In this document: positions 27,318-35,923 of the stretch, one piece after another
Layout: the number at the start of each line of letters is the position of its first letter
How positions within the stretch are numbered: the stretch's first letter is position 1
Assembly (NCBI GenBank): GCA_009837395.1
Contig: VXTP01000006.1
Coordinates: 186,001 to 250,000, forward strand
Source of the DNA: Gemmatimonadota bacterium
GTDB lineage: Bacteria > JAAXHH01
Direction of reading: 5' to 3'
DNA length: 64,000 nt
The notes under the pieces: generated by a model
The model's input: the letters and a program-made list of their open reading frames with translations, nothing else
The model's database searches: none
Told to the model about the DNA's origin: nothing
Translations under genes and position numbers: made by a program

Positions 27318-29684
27318 ATGGCGAAACGCCTTCTATTCTATGTATGCGCGCTGAGCATCGCGTGCCTGTCCACCACCGTAATGGCTCAGAAGGGTCCTGA
27401 GTCGATCAACCGGAGCAAGTTCCGCCAGATCAAGCAGGAAGCACCGACGCCGAACGTGTACCGGACCGCTTCCGGCGCGCCGGGCCACCAGTACTGGCAG
27501 AACGAGGCGGACTACGAGATGGAGATCGAGCTCGACGACGAGACGCAGCGTCTCTACGGCACCGAGGTCATCACCTACCACAACAACTCGCCCGACGAAC
27601 TGGCCTACCTCTGGGTGCAGCTCGACCAGAACGTACGAGCGCTGGACTCGGACACGCGCAAGATCGCGGGCAGCCGGGTCTCGGGGCAGATGAGCTTCGC
27701 CCAGCTGCGCAGGCTGCTGAACGATTTCGACGGCGGCTTCAAGATCGAGTGGGTGCGGGACCGGCGCGACAACCCGCTGCCCCACACCATCAACAATACG
27801 ATGATGCGCGTGGACATCCCCGAGCCGCTCCGGCCCGGGCGGTCCGTCACGTTCAAGATCAAGTGGTGGTACAACATCAACGACCGGATGAAGATCGGCG
27901 GCCGTTCCGGTTACGAGTACTTCGAGGAAGACGACAACTACCTCTACGCCATCGCGCAGTATTTCCCCCGCATGGCGGTGTACAACGAGGTCGAAGGCTG
28001 GCAGAACAAGCAGTTCCTGGGCCGGGGCGAGTTCACCCTGCCCTTCGGCGACTACAAGGTCAGCATTACCGTGCCGGCCGACCATATCGTCGCGGCGACC
28101 GGCGTGCTCCAGAACCCGAAGGACGTGCTGACCGACGAGCAGCAGGCGCGCTTCGAGCGGTCCAGGTCGGCGGACGAGCCCGTCATGATCGTGACCGAAG
28201 CGGAAGCCATCGAAGCGGAGAAGAGCCGCGCGACCGAGAAGAAGACCTGGGTCTTCCACGGCGATAACGTGCGCGATTTTGCCTTCGCCAGTTCCAGGAA
28301 GTTCATCTGGGACGCCATGGGCGTCATGTCCGGTCCCCAGCACGTCATGGCCATGTCCTTCTATCCCAAGGAAGGCAACCCCCTCTGGGAACGGTATTCC
28401 ACGAAGGTGGTCGCCCACACGATGGACGTCTATTCGAAGTACACCTTCTACTATCCCTATCCCACGTCCATTTCCGTGCACACGAACCGCATCGGCATGG
28501 AATACCCGATGATCTGCTTCAACGGCGGCCGGCCCGAACCGGACGGCACCTACAGCGAGCGGACGAAGTACGGCATGATCAGCGTGATCATCCACGAGGT
28601 CGGCCACAACTACTTCCCCATGATCGTCAATTCGGACGAACGGCAGTGGACGTGGATGGACGAGGGGCTGAACACCTTTCTCCAGTACCTGGCCGAACAG
28701 GAATGGGATACCGAATATCCGTCCCGCCGCGGCCCCGCCCACCAGATCGTGAACTACATGAAGGGCGACGTGGAGCGCATATCCCCCATCATGACCAATT
28801 CGGAGTCCGTGTTCCAGCTCGGACCCAACGCCTACGGCAAGCCCGCTACCGCGCTGAATATCCTACGGGAGACCGTCATGGGCCGGGAACTCTTCGACCA
28901 TGCCTTCCGCAGCTATTCGCAGCGCTGGATGTTCAAGCATCCTTCCCCCGAGGATTTCTTCCGCAGCATGGAAGACGCGTCCGCGGTGGACCTGGACTGG
29001 TTCTGGCGCGGTTGGTTCTACAGCACGGACCACGTCGATCTCGGGCTGGGCGACGTGAAGTGGTTCCAGATCAATACGCGGGACCCGGAAGTGGAGAAGG
29101 AGATTGCCCGTTCGAACAGGGAAGAGGAAAACCGCGGGATCAGCTACGCGCGCAACCAGACCGACATCACGGACCCGATGGTCGCGCAGGATTCGACGCT
29201 GGTCGATTTTTATAACAGGTACGATCCTTTCGAAGTTTCCATCCTCGACCAGGACGAGTATGAAAGCTACCTCGCGAGCCTGTCCACCGAGGACCTGGCC
29301 ATCCTGGAAAGCGGCAAGCACTTCTACGAATTGACTTTCGAGAACGTCGGCGGGCTGGTCATGCCGGTGATCCTGGAGTTCGAGCTCGAGGACGGCACGA
29401 AGGAAGTGCAGCGGATTCCGGCGGAGATCTGGCGGTACCGGGACGACCGCGTGACCAAGGTGTTCGTCATGGATCAGCCGGTGGAGAGGATCACCCTCGA
29501 TCCCTTCCTGGAGACCGCGGATACCGACCTGAGCAACAACGTCTGGCCGCCGCAGTCGAAACCGACGCGTTTCCAGCTGTTCAAGCAGCGTCGCCGGACG
29601 CCGGAGAACCCGATGCAGCGTCAGCAGCGCGCGGAAGATAGAGAGCAGGAAGAAGCAGAGGAAACGAAGACCGAAACGCAGTAG
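27318..29684 (+). CDS. M1-family (gluzincin) metallopeptidase
   Basis: Exported zinc aminopeptidase-like protein, 788 residues, with a signal peptide of about 23 residues (CALSIACLSTTVMAQ). Zinc-site motif IIHEVGHNYFP near residue 427, with the third ligand in DEGLNTF, shows the HExxH-18-E arrangement; the exopeptidase GAMEN-type segment appears as GMEYPMICFNGG. A long N-terminal beta-domain and a C-terminal extension with an acidic, Gln-rich tail (EQEEAEETKTETQ) flank it. It probably trims peptides in the periplasm. AGGAGA precedes the ATG. Convergent with the signal peptidase gene. Confidence 0.9.
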   Translation: MAKRLLFYVCALSIACLSTTVMAQKGPESINRSKFRQIKQEAPTPNVYRTASGAPGHQYWQNEADYEMEIELDDETQRLYGTEVITYHNNSPDELAYLWVQLDQNVRALDSDTRKIAGSRVSGQMSFAQLRRLLNDFDGGFKIEWVRDRRDNPLPHTINNTMMRVDIPEPLRPGRSVTFKIKWWYNINDRMKIGGRSGYEYFEEDDNYLYAIAQYFPRMAVYNEVEGWQNKQFLGRGEFTLPFGDYKVSITVPADHIVAATGVLQNPKDVLTDEQQARFERSRSADEPVMIVTEAEAIEAEKSRATEKKTWVFHGDNVRDFAFASSRKFIWDAMGVMSGPQHVMAMSFYPKEGNPLWERYSTKVVAHTMDVYSKYTFYYPYPTSISVHTNRIGMEYPMICFNGGRPEPDGTYSERTKYGMISVIIHEVGHNYFPMIVNSDERQWTWMDEGLNTFLQYLAEQEWDTEYPSRRGPAHQIVNYMKGDVERISPIMTNSESVFQLGPNAYGKPATALNILRETVMGRELFDHAFRSYSQRWMFKHPSPEDFFRSMEDASAVDLDWFWRGWFYSTDHVDLGLGDVKWFQINTRDPEVEKEIARSNREEENRGISYARNQTDITDPMVAQDSTLVDFYNRYDPFEVSILDQDEYESYLASLSTEDLAILESGKHFYELTFENVGGLVMPVILEFELEDGTKEVQRIPAEIWRYRDDRVTKVFVMDQPVERITLDPFLETADTDLSNNVWPPQSKPTRFQLFKQRRRTPENPMQRQQRAEDREQEEAEETKTETQ

Positions 29685-29697
29685 GCACCGCGTTTCG

Positions 29698-30297
29698 CTA
29701 CAGCTTCAGCCAGCAGAGACCGTCCCCGTCCCGGTAGTAGACGGACACGGCCCGGCCGTAGACCGCGTCCTTTGAGATGAAACCGAAGACCCGTCCGTCC
29801 TTGCTGTTTCCCCGGGCGTCTCCGATGGCCAGGAGATGCCCCGGGGGAATGATCTCCGGACCATAGTCCTCCCCTCCGCTGTAACTGAGGTTCAGGCGAA
29901 CCCGGCGTTCGCCGTAGTGCTCCTCCCGCATATCCGTGTAGGAACTCATCGGCGCGCCGTTGATGGAAACCTGGCCGCCGCGGATCGCCACGGTGTCGCC
30001 CCCCACGGCGACGATCCGCTTCACCAGGCGGATGTCTTCCACGGGCGAATCGAAAATCACTACTTCGCCCCGTTCCACTTCGCGCCCCTCGGTAAGCTTC
30101 CAGTCCGTGAAAGGAAACCGGAAGCCGTAGGTGTACTTGGCCACGAAGATCCGGTCTCCCGGCAGGAGCGTGTATTCCATGGAACTGGAAGGAACGGTAT
30201 AGTGATCGGCCAGGGTCGACCGGGCCGCCAGCAGGACCAGCGCGATGAGCCCGAAGGAAACGATTTCCCTGCCGATCGTCCTGATTCTGGGGTGCAT
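29698..30297 (-). CDS. lepB: Signal peptidase I
   Basis: Membrane serine protease that removes signal peptides of exported proteins. The Ser/Lys catalytic dyad is visible: Ser in VPSSSMEYTLLPGD and Lys in RLVKRIVAVGGDTV, together with later conserved DARGNSKDGRVFG. One membrane segment spans about residues 10-28. I start the protein at ATG 30297 (MHPRIRT); a 53-residue in-frame extension to 30456 runs over the 14-bp tandem repeat and lacks homology. At 199 residues it is the short form of the family. Confidence 0.9.
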   Translation of the reverse strand: MHPRIRTIGREIVSFGLIALVLLAARSTLADHYTVPSSSMEYTLLPGDRIFVAKYTYGFRFPFTDWKLTEGREVERGEVVIFDSPVEDIRLVKRIVAVGGDTVAIRGGQVSINGAPMSSYTDMREEHYGERRVRLNLSYSGGEDYGPEIIPPGHLLAIGDARGNSKDGRVFGFISKDAVYGRAVSVYYRDGDGLCWLKL

Positions 30298-30345
30298 GCG
30301 TACCTTTTCTGATGACACCGGTCGCGGTCCGGATACTACGACCGC

Positions 30346-30387
30346 GGCGTCCGGTGAACGGCGTCCGGTGAACGGCGTCCGGTGAAC
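30346..30387. repeat. 14-bp tandem repeat, three copies
   Basis: The unit GGCGTCCGGTGAAC occurs three times in a row without error, between the collagen-like lipoprotein stop and the lepB start. Exact copies suggest a recent slippage expansion. Confidence 0.85.
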
Positions 30388-30400
30388 GCGGTGTTCGGGA

Positions 30401-31099
30401 CTATTCCCTGTCGAAGAAGAAACTGATCCCACCGTCCTCACCGAAAATGGCGTCAAAGAACATCAGTTCTTCAGGAGTTGGGGGTTCTTCGGATTCGGCC
30501 TGGATCAACTGCAGCACGTGAGCCTTGGTCAAGGTCAGGGTCAGGCGGTCGTTCTCGACCATGTAATTACCAAGAAAGACGACGGCGTCGTCCTGTCGTA
30601 GGATCAGTACACTGCCATTCGCCGACCATACGGCCGATTCATCCAGGTGGTTGGTGGCGGTGGCGTCGGCATTCAAGGTTAATGTCCCAAGGGACGAATT
30701 CTGCAGGTCTGCTTCGATTTCACGCAGGAACTCCGCGACTATAATGTCGACCTCCGCCTCGGTCGGTCGTATCTCCTCTGGTAAGTTCAACAAAAAGTCC
30801 CGAAAGTTCTGCGCAAGGGTTTGACCTAAATCCGTACCCACGGCTCGCCACGAACCGACCAGGTCCAGGTCGATGACCCGTACCTCGCCGGGCGGACCTT
30901 GCGGACCTATCGGTCCTGTATTGCCGTCCGTGCCAGGTGGCCCCTGTGGTCCGGCGACCCCTGCCGGTCCCGCCGGTCCTTCCGGTCCTGCCGGACCGGT
31001 CGGTCCCACCTTTCCCTCGCACGCCAGCGCGAACAGTGCCGGCACCAGGGCCATCAGGCCTATGGACAGCGAAGTCTTCATACGCTCGTAGTTGAACAT
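30401..31099 (-). CDS. Collagen-like lipoprotein
   Basis: A 232-residue predicted lipoprotein. Signal peptide and lipobox (ALFALAC) are followed by 15 uninterrupted Gly-X-Y triplets ([12 protein letters not shown] and similar), a bacterial collagen-like stalk that would trimerise. The remaining domain ([20 protein letters not shown] onwards) is the same lipocalin-like fold as in the lipoprotein at 26654-27187. AGGAAGGAAG lies just before the ATG. Likely surface or periplasmic; function unknown. It lies between lepB and a Bax-inhibitor gene on the same strand. Confidence 0.78.
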   Translation of the reverse strand: MFNYERMKTSLSIGLMALVPALFALACEGKVGPTGPAGPEGPAGPAGVAGPQGPPGTDGNTGPIGPQGPPGEVRVIDLDLVGSWRAVGTDLGQTLAQNFRDFLLNLPEEIRPTEAEVDIIVAEFLREIEADLQNSSLGTLTLNADATATNHLDESAVWSANGSVLILRQDDAVVFLGNYMVENDRLTLTLTKAHVLQLIQAESEEPPTPEELMFFDAIFGEDGGISFFFDRE

Positions 31100-31150
31100 G
31101 CCGGAACTTCCTTCCTGACTAGTGAGTTGGAACCTTATGTCCTGTCGTCT

Positions 31151-31861
31151 TTAGTCTCTCGAGGACAGGAAGAATTGAAGTATGTACCAGAACAGGAGCG
31201 CCACCGAGGCGAAGAGTTGAAGAGCCGCGCCGACGTGCCGGTCTTCCGGATAGTGATGCAGGACGTTCGAAGTGTCGTAGAGGATTGCGCCGCCGGCCAG
31301 TACGATCATGGCCACGGTGAAGATCGTCCCGAGGTGGAACCCGAAAAGCACGCTGGCCACGATCAGCACGAGGGCGCAGATGAACCCCCATCGAAGCAGA
31401 CCGCCGAGGAAGGAGAAGTCCTTCCGGGTATGAAAGGCCACGATCGTCAGCCCGAGAAACCCGAGGAGGGTGACCGTGGCGGCGCTGTTGATCACGCCCG
31501 GCGCCATGGAATCGGCCACGTAGAGTAGCGGCGTGAAGATAATGGCCTCGCCCACGACGAACAGCCCCAACGCGCCGTACTGACCGCCCTTGGTTTGCGC
31601 ACTGTGCGCGAAATGGGACGCGATCCAGCTCAGGATGATGAACCCGCCCAGTACGATGAGCCAGGACCCACCGAGCAGCACGCGGGCGATCGACTCCGCC
31701 ATGCCGGTCTGAAACAGGTAGATCTCGATCAGGGCGAATGCCAGGATCGCCCCGAGAAGATGGGTGTAGGTACGGGTAATGAACGCCCCGCGCACGTCGA
31801 CACCGAGTTGCGCGACGGGTATGCCTTGCTGTGCCCTGCTGTAGGCCGCCGTCCTGTTCAT
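31151..31861 (-). CDS. Bax inhibitor-1/YccA family membrane protein
   Basis: A 236-residue protein with seven predicted hydrophobic segments, for example TYTHLLGAILAFALIEIYLF, VLLGGSWLIVLGGFIIL, ALGLFVVGEAIIF, LGLTIVAFHTR and ALLFWYILQFFL. The conserved FTPLLY near residue 105 and a C-terminal DTSNVLHHYPEDRHVGAALQ with the Asp/His set seen in BI-1 family proteins support the call. Members are proton-sensitive calcium leak channels or binding partners of FtsH-type proteases; the role here is undetermined. Confidence 0.87.
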   Translation of the reverse strand: MNRTAAYSRAQQGIPVAQLGVDVRGAFITRTYTHLLGAILAFALIEIYLFQTGMAESIARVLLGGSWLIVLGGFIILSWIASHFAHSAQTKGGQYGALGLFVVGEAIIFTPLLYVADSMAPGVINSAATVTLLGFLGLTIVAFHTRKDFSFLGGLLRWGFICALVLIVASVLFGFHLGTIFTVAMIVLAGGAILYDTSNVLHHYPEDRHVGAALQLFASVALLFWYILQFFLSSRD

Positions 31862-31909
31862 TGGCTCACGCTCCTTCTTTTAGGTTAAACAACCGGCCTT
31901 AGGATCTCT

Positions 31910-32299
31910 CTACTCTTCTCCGAGCAGGTCCTCGAGGTCCTGAAGCACGTTACCGTCGGATCGCACCAGCGCCAGGATGGCGTTGTGCGGGACGATGATG
32001 TAGGTTTTCTCCTGGTAGTTGATCTCGATGGACTCCTTGCGCAGGTAGAAGGCGAAGTCACCCGGCTGCGCCTGAAGCGGCAGATAGCGCACCGATTCGG
32101 CCGGTCTCGTGACCGGATCGCCCTCGTTGTAATCCGGATTGGGCATCAGGTGCCCCGGTCCCACGCGGACGACCTTTCCGGTCCCCACTTTTTCCTTCTC
32201 GGTCACCGTGGCGGGCAGGTACAGTCCCGAATGGGTGAGCTGTTCGCCGTCATGCTGCTCGACGAGCACCCGGTCTCCCACAATGATCAATTCGCTCAT
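31910..32299 (-). CDS. Divergent GroES-like co-chaperonin family protein
   Basis: A 129-residue protein with the Cpn10 pattern: IIVGDRVLVEQ at the start, SGLYLPATVTEKEKVGTGKVVRVGPGH near 25-50, and QPGDFAFYLRKES with IVPHNAILALV at the end. It is longer than normal GroES (about 95) because of an insertion near residues 50-75 and a C-terminal tail. No groEL is adjacent, so it may be a specialised paralogue. Its ATG overlaps the stop of the upstream acetyltransferase gene (ATGA). Confidence 0.78.
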   Translation of the reverse strand: MSELIIVGDRVLVEQHDGEQLTHSGLYLPATVTEKEKVGTGKVVRVGPGHLMPNPDYNEGDPVTRPAESVRYLPLQAQPGDFAFYLRKESIEINYQEKTYIIVPHNAILALVRSDGNVLQDLEDLLGEE

Positions 32300-33096
32300 A
32301 ACTTCTCGATTCCGAAGCGCTCCCGCAGCAACTGCAGGAACTCCGCCTCGTCCGCCAGGTCCCGTTCCCGGCGCCGGACGTTTCCTGATTCAGTGCTGGC
32401 GGCGGGCGTCCGTGTCGGGAACCCCTCCGTCTCGATCAGGCACAGGTCGCTCAGCGTGATGCGCCCGGTCTCTGTTGCGAGCGAACACACGCGCTTCTGC
32501 GTAAAGTGGGACTCCGGCGAGTGCTGGTGATGTTCGCAACCGGGCGTGAAGTCCGTCAGTTTACACGGCTGCAGCCGGAAGCGATACTCGGGTTTCCAGT
32601 CACCGGCCGCCGTAAGGCTTGAATGCAGGCCCTCACAGCCGTCGTGTTCCACGCGCCAGACGCCATCCGCGTGCGCTTGCGGCCCCGCCTCGTCCAGCAA
32701 CAGCGGCTCGCGAAAACCGTCGCCAAAGCCCACGTCCGCCAGCCACCGTTCCTTCAGTGTGACCTGCAGCGTAAGGTGGTCCCAGGGGAGGCTGTCCTCC
32801 CAGGGTTTCGCGCCCACGCGCGCCTCCAGCAGGTCGACCGTGAAGCCGAGTGCGCGCAACACCATCGCAAACAGGCCGTTCTGCTCGTAGCAGAATCCGC
32901 CGCGGCCCTGCGTCACGAGCTTCTCGAAGAGCCGCGCTTCCTCCAGCACGATCGGGCGGCCCCAGTGGATGTCGAGGTTCTCGAAGGGCACGGCCAGCAT
33001 GTGCGCACGGTGCAGGCGGCGCAGTGTCGCCGCCGTGGGCGGCAGCACCCCGCTGACTCCGATGCGCGCGCAATAGGCTGCGATATCAACGTCCAT
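32296..33096 (-). CDS. nat: Arylamine N-acetyltransferase
   Basis: Acetyl-CoA-dependent transferase for aromatic amines and hydrazines. The Cys-His-Asp triad is visible in order: QGRGGFCYEQNGLF (Cys near 72), PWDHLTLQV (His near 110) and LADVGFGD (Asp near 126). The N-terminal three-helix region and DIHWGRPI are typical. Length 266 is normal. The stop codon overlaps the start of the GroES-like gene, implying translational coupling, an unusual pairing. Confidence 0.9.
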   Translation of the reverse strand: MDVDIAAYCARIGVSGVLPPTAATLRRLHRAHMLAVPFENLDIHWGRPIVLEEARLFEKLVTQGRGGFCYEQNGLFAMVLRALGFTVDLLEARVGAKPWEDSLPWDHLTLQVTLKERWLADVGFGDGFREPLLLDEAGPQAHADGVWRVEHDGCEGLHSSLTAAGDWKPEYRFRLQPCKLTDFTPGCEHHQHSPESHFTQKRVCSLATETGRITLSDLCLIETEGFPTRTPAASTESGNVRRRERDLADEAEFLQLLRERFGIEKL

Positions 33097-33264
33097 CCCG
33101 CTTCCCTGTGCATTCCGAGGCGAAATTTGATGATGACATGGCAGTGTACAGCGTGCTTCGCGCCCTCACGCCTCAAACCCGTGTTAATATATGGCAATTT
33201 ACCTGGTGCCAGCAACCGAAATCCGGTCAATGTAACAGCGGCCGTTCCGCCTGAAACGATTGGA

Positions 33265-34476
33265 CTACAGGACCGCTCCCGTTTCCTGCAGATCCCGAAT
33301 CCGTTCTTCCGTATACCCCAGCACGTCGGCGAGCACAAACCGGCGGTCTGCATTGAATGCCGGAGGCGCATCCAGCGTGGTAGTGGGCGACACGGCGTCG
33401 CTTTCGAAGGTGATCGTACGCAGGCCGCGGATCGGGACGCCGTCGGTTCGCTTCCCCTGAAGCAGCAGCGGTTCCACGGACTCGTGGTCAAGGACCTCGT
33501 CCAGGCTTCGGACCGCGCCGGCCGGTACCTTGCGCGCCTGTAACTCATCCAGCAAGGCGTCTCTTTCCAGTCCAGCCATTCGTTGCGCCAGCAGACCGTT
33601 CAGCGCCTCGCGGTGGACCACGCGTTGCTGGTTGGTGGCGAACCGCGCGTCCTCGGCGGCTTCGGGTATGCCCAGAACCTCGCACAGGGTCTTGAACTGG
33701 CTTTCGGTGCCGACGGCCAGCACGACGGGATCCCCGTTTCGGGTCTTGAACACCGTCCCGTACGGTGCGATGTTCGGGTGGTCGGAACCCGTGCGGCCCG
33801 GCACGGACCCGGCCACCAGGTAGTTCGCGGCCTGGTTGGCGAGGGACGCCACGCCGGACTGGAACAGCGAAACCGTGTTGTACGAGCCCCGCCCTGTCTG
33901 CATCCGAGCGATGAGGGCGATCAGCAGGGCTTCTTTCAGCTGGTGGGCCAGAAGCAGGTCGATGAGGGCCACCGGCATCTTGACCGGACCGCTCGCTTCG
34001 GTACCGTTCATGCCCATGAAACCGGTTTCCGCCTGCAGGACGGCATCGAAGCCCGGCCGCTCGTCCTCCTCTCCAAAGGCGGTGATATCCGCGTAGATGA
34101 GCCGGTCGTTCACGCCGCGCAGGGCCGGGTAGTCGAGTCCGAACTTCCTGGCATCGCCCGGTTTGAAGCTCTGCAGAAAGACGTCGGCGCGCCGAACCAG
34201 GTCCACGATCACCTCGTATCCCGCCGGAATCGAGTAATCGACGCCGATAGACCGCTTGCCCCAGTTCACCGAAGAGAAATAAGCGGACACATCGGAGAGC
34301 TCGTCTTCGGCCGGCAGTTTCCACTGGCGGGTCGTGTCGCCGCCGGTCCTGATGTTCTCCACCTTGATCACCGTGGCGCCGAGTTCGGCGAAGAACATGC
34401 CCACGGCGGGGCCGGCGAGTACGTTCGCGGCCTCGATGACGATCAGGTCTTTGAAGAGGGTGTCGGTGGAAGACAA
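33265..34476 (-). CDS. CaiB/BaiF-type CoA transferase (family III)
   Basis: A 403-residue interlocked-dimer CoA transferase. Typical stretches: IVIEAANVLAGPAVGMFFAELGATVIKVE at the N-terminus, SVNWGKRSIGVDY, and RADVFLQSFKPGDARKFGLDY with the region that carries the catalytic aspartate. It would move CoA between carboxylic acids, for example in short-chain acid catabolism; substrate unknown. It lies 15 bp downstream of the arginase-like gene on the same strand, so an operon is likely. The 168 bp after its stop hold nothing I can assign. Confidence 0.88.
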   Translation of the reverse strand: MSSTDTLFKDLIVIEAANVLAGPAVGMFFAELGATVIKVENIRTGGDTTRQWKLPAEDELSDVSAYFSSVNWGKRSIGVDYSIPAGYEVIVDLVRRADVFLQSFKPGDARKFGLDYPALRGVNDRLIYADITAFGEEDERPGFDAVLQAETGFMGMNGTEASGPVKMPVALIDLLLAHQLKEALLIALIARMQTGRGSYNTVSLFQSGVASLANQAANYLVAGSVPGRTGSDHPNIAPYGTVFKTRNGDPVVLAVGTESQFKTLCEVLGIPEAAEDARFATNQQRVVHREALNGLLAQRMAGLERDALLDELQARKVPAGAVRSLDEVLDHESVEPLLLQGKRTDGVPIRGLRTITFESDAVSPTTTLDAPPAFNADRRFVLADVLGYTEERIRDLQETGAVL

Positions 34477-34491
34477 GGCAGGACTCGCCAG

Positions 34492-35256
34492 TCAGCCGGT
34501 CAGGATATCGAAGAGGCCCATGCACAGGGCCTTGCTGCGGCCGTCTTCGTCCATGTTGGAACGCCAGGTCGAGATGGAGAGCGCGGCGATGTCGCAGTGA
34601 TCCGCGAGGTGGCGGAACACGCGCTCCAGGTCGGTGGACGGCGGTCCGCCCGGCGCCGGATAACCCATGGCGGGCGCCTCCGACGGATCCAGGATGTCCG
34701 TATCGAAATGGACGTAGACCGGTCTGCCGGACAGGTCGCACCTGAGGAGTTCAAGCACGTCCGGGAAATGTCGCAACCGGGACGCTTCGACCAGTTTCCG
34801 CTCACCGGGGTCCAGGTCGCGGCCGTCCGACATGATCACATCCCCGTCGGGAATCGGATCCATGCGCACGTTCTCGACCATCGTCTGCTCGCCAAGTCCG
34901 ACCATCATGGCCAGCGGCATGCCGCCCAGGAACCCGCTCGGCGTCGTGTCCCAGGTGTTGAAGTCGCCGTGGGCGTCGAGCCACAGGAAGAGGGGTTTGA
35001 TCCCGATCCGCTGCAGCCCGGCCATGACCGGAATGGTCGCGCAACAGTCGCCCGCGACACTGACCGGCCGCCTGCCGGCCTCCGCGGCTTCGGCGACCCG
35101 GTCGGCGAGGGGACGGTGCACGCTCAGGGTGCGGGCCATCTCGCTGTCGCCCTGCAGCGTGGTTTCGTTTACGGTCCAGTCGTCCCGCGCCAGGTCGAGG
35201 AGCGCCGGGTCATGGCGGTCGAGGAAGTACGGGGTGAGTATGTACTGATTAACCAT
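34492..35256 (-). CDS. Ureohydrolase (arginase/agmatinase) family protein with altered metal site
   Basis: A 254-residue arginase-fold protein. Metal-binding motifs are DAHGDFN near 112 and HFDTDILDP near 180; the first motif, usually GGDHS, reads AGDCCA, so a Mn-ligand histidine is replaced by cysteine. This may change the metal or abolish classical arginase activity. I start at ATG 35256, just after AGGTGTG; a GTG six bases upstream is the alternative. Downstream is a CoA transferase gene, which suggests amide or CoA-ester metabolism rather than arginine degradation. Confidence 0.78.
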   Translation of the reverse strand: MVNQYILTPYFLDRHDPALLDLARDDWTVNETTLQGDSEMARTLSVHRPLADRVAEAAEAGRRPVSVAGDCCATIPVMAGLQRIGIKPLFLWLDAHGDFNTWDTTPSGFLGGMPLAMMVGLGEQTMVENVRMDPIPDGDVIMSDGRDLDPGERKLVEASRLRHFPDVLELLRCDLSGRPVYVHFDTDILDPSEAPAMGYPAPGGPPSTDLERVFRHLADHCDIAALSISTWRSNMDEDGRSKALCMGLFDILTG

Positions 35257-35292
35257 GGTCACACCTGTATCGATGGCGGTCTCTTGCGGTCC

Positions 35293-35658
35293 TCAGGTGA
35301 AATCCAGCCAGCGGTCCTGCTCTTCCGGCATCCAGCAGGTCTCGGTTACGGTTTCCAGGTCGAAGAACTGGTAAGGGTCCACTTTCTTGTATTCCGCATA
35401 GGGCCCCGACCAGTCCCTGCGTCGTTCCTTGTACGCGAGGAATCCTTCGTGGGACACGTATTCAAACACCATCACGTAGCGGCCCGTGGGCCGGCCGGAG
35501 TCTCGTTCCACCTCGCGAAAGTAACGGGCGGACCGCCATTCGGGGAACAGGTCGTCCTTGTGGGCCTCCACGAAGGCGAACCAGGTCCGGATCATTTCGT
35601 CGTGATCGACTTTCCGGTCGGGCTTGGGTACCCAGGTTTCCACTTCGAAGAAAGACAT
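35293..35658 (-). CDS. Conserved hypothetical protein, possible dimeric alpha/beta-barrel fold
   Basis: A 121-residue soluble protein without signal or membrane segment. The pattern EVETWVPKPDRKVDHDEMIR, FPEWRSARYFREVE, YVMVFEYVSHEGFLAY and PYQFFDLETV (beta-alpha-beta-beta-alpha-beta by eye) resembles ABM/NIPSNAP ferredoxin-like proteins, but I see no diagnostic residues. It lies upstream of the arginase-like gene on the same strand (36 bp) and may belong to that transcript. Confidence 0.6.
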   Translation of the reverse strand: MSFFEVETWVPKPDRKVDHDEMIRTWFAFVEAHKDDLFPEWRSARYFREVERDSGRPTGRYVMVFEYVSHEGFLAYKERRRDWSGPYAEYKKVDPYQFFDLETVTETCWMPEEQDRWLDFT

Positions 35659-35712
35659 GGCCCGTCCGTTCCGACAAGGCGGCCGCGGCGGCGCTCGGCC
35701 TGTGACAGGGAA

Positions 35713-35785
<73 letters not shown>

Positions 35786-35923
35786 TGAAAAACCGCCTCG
35801 AACTGCACGGCACAAGATACATCGACGTGCCCGGATTGGCAACCAAATTTCCGCCGCCGGACCCGTCCTTCAACGGCCGATATCCCTTGCCGAAAAGGGC
35901 GCGGCCGTCTAAGATGCCCTATC

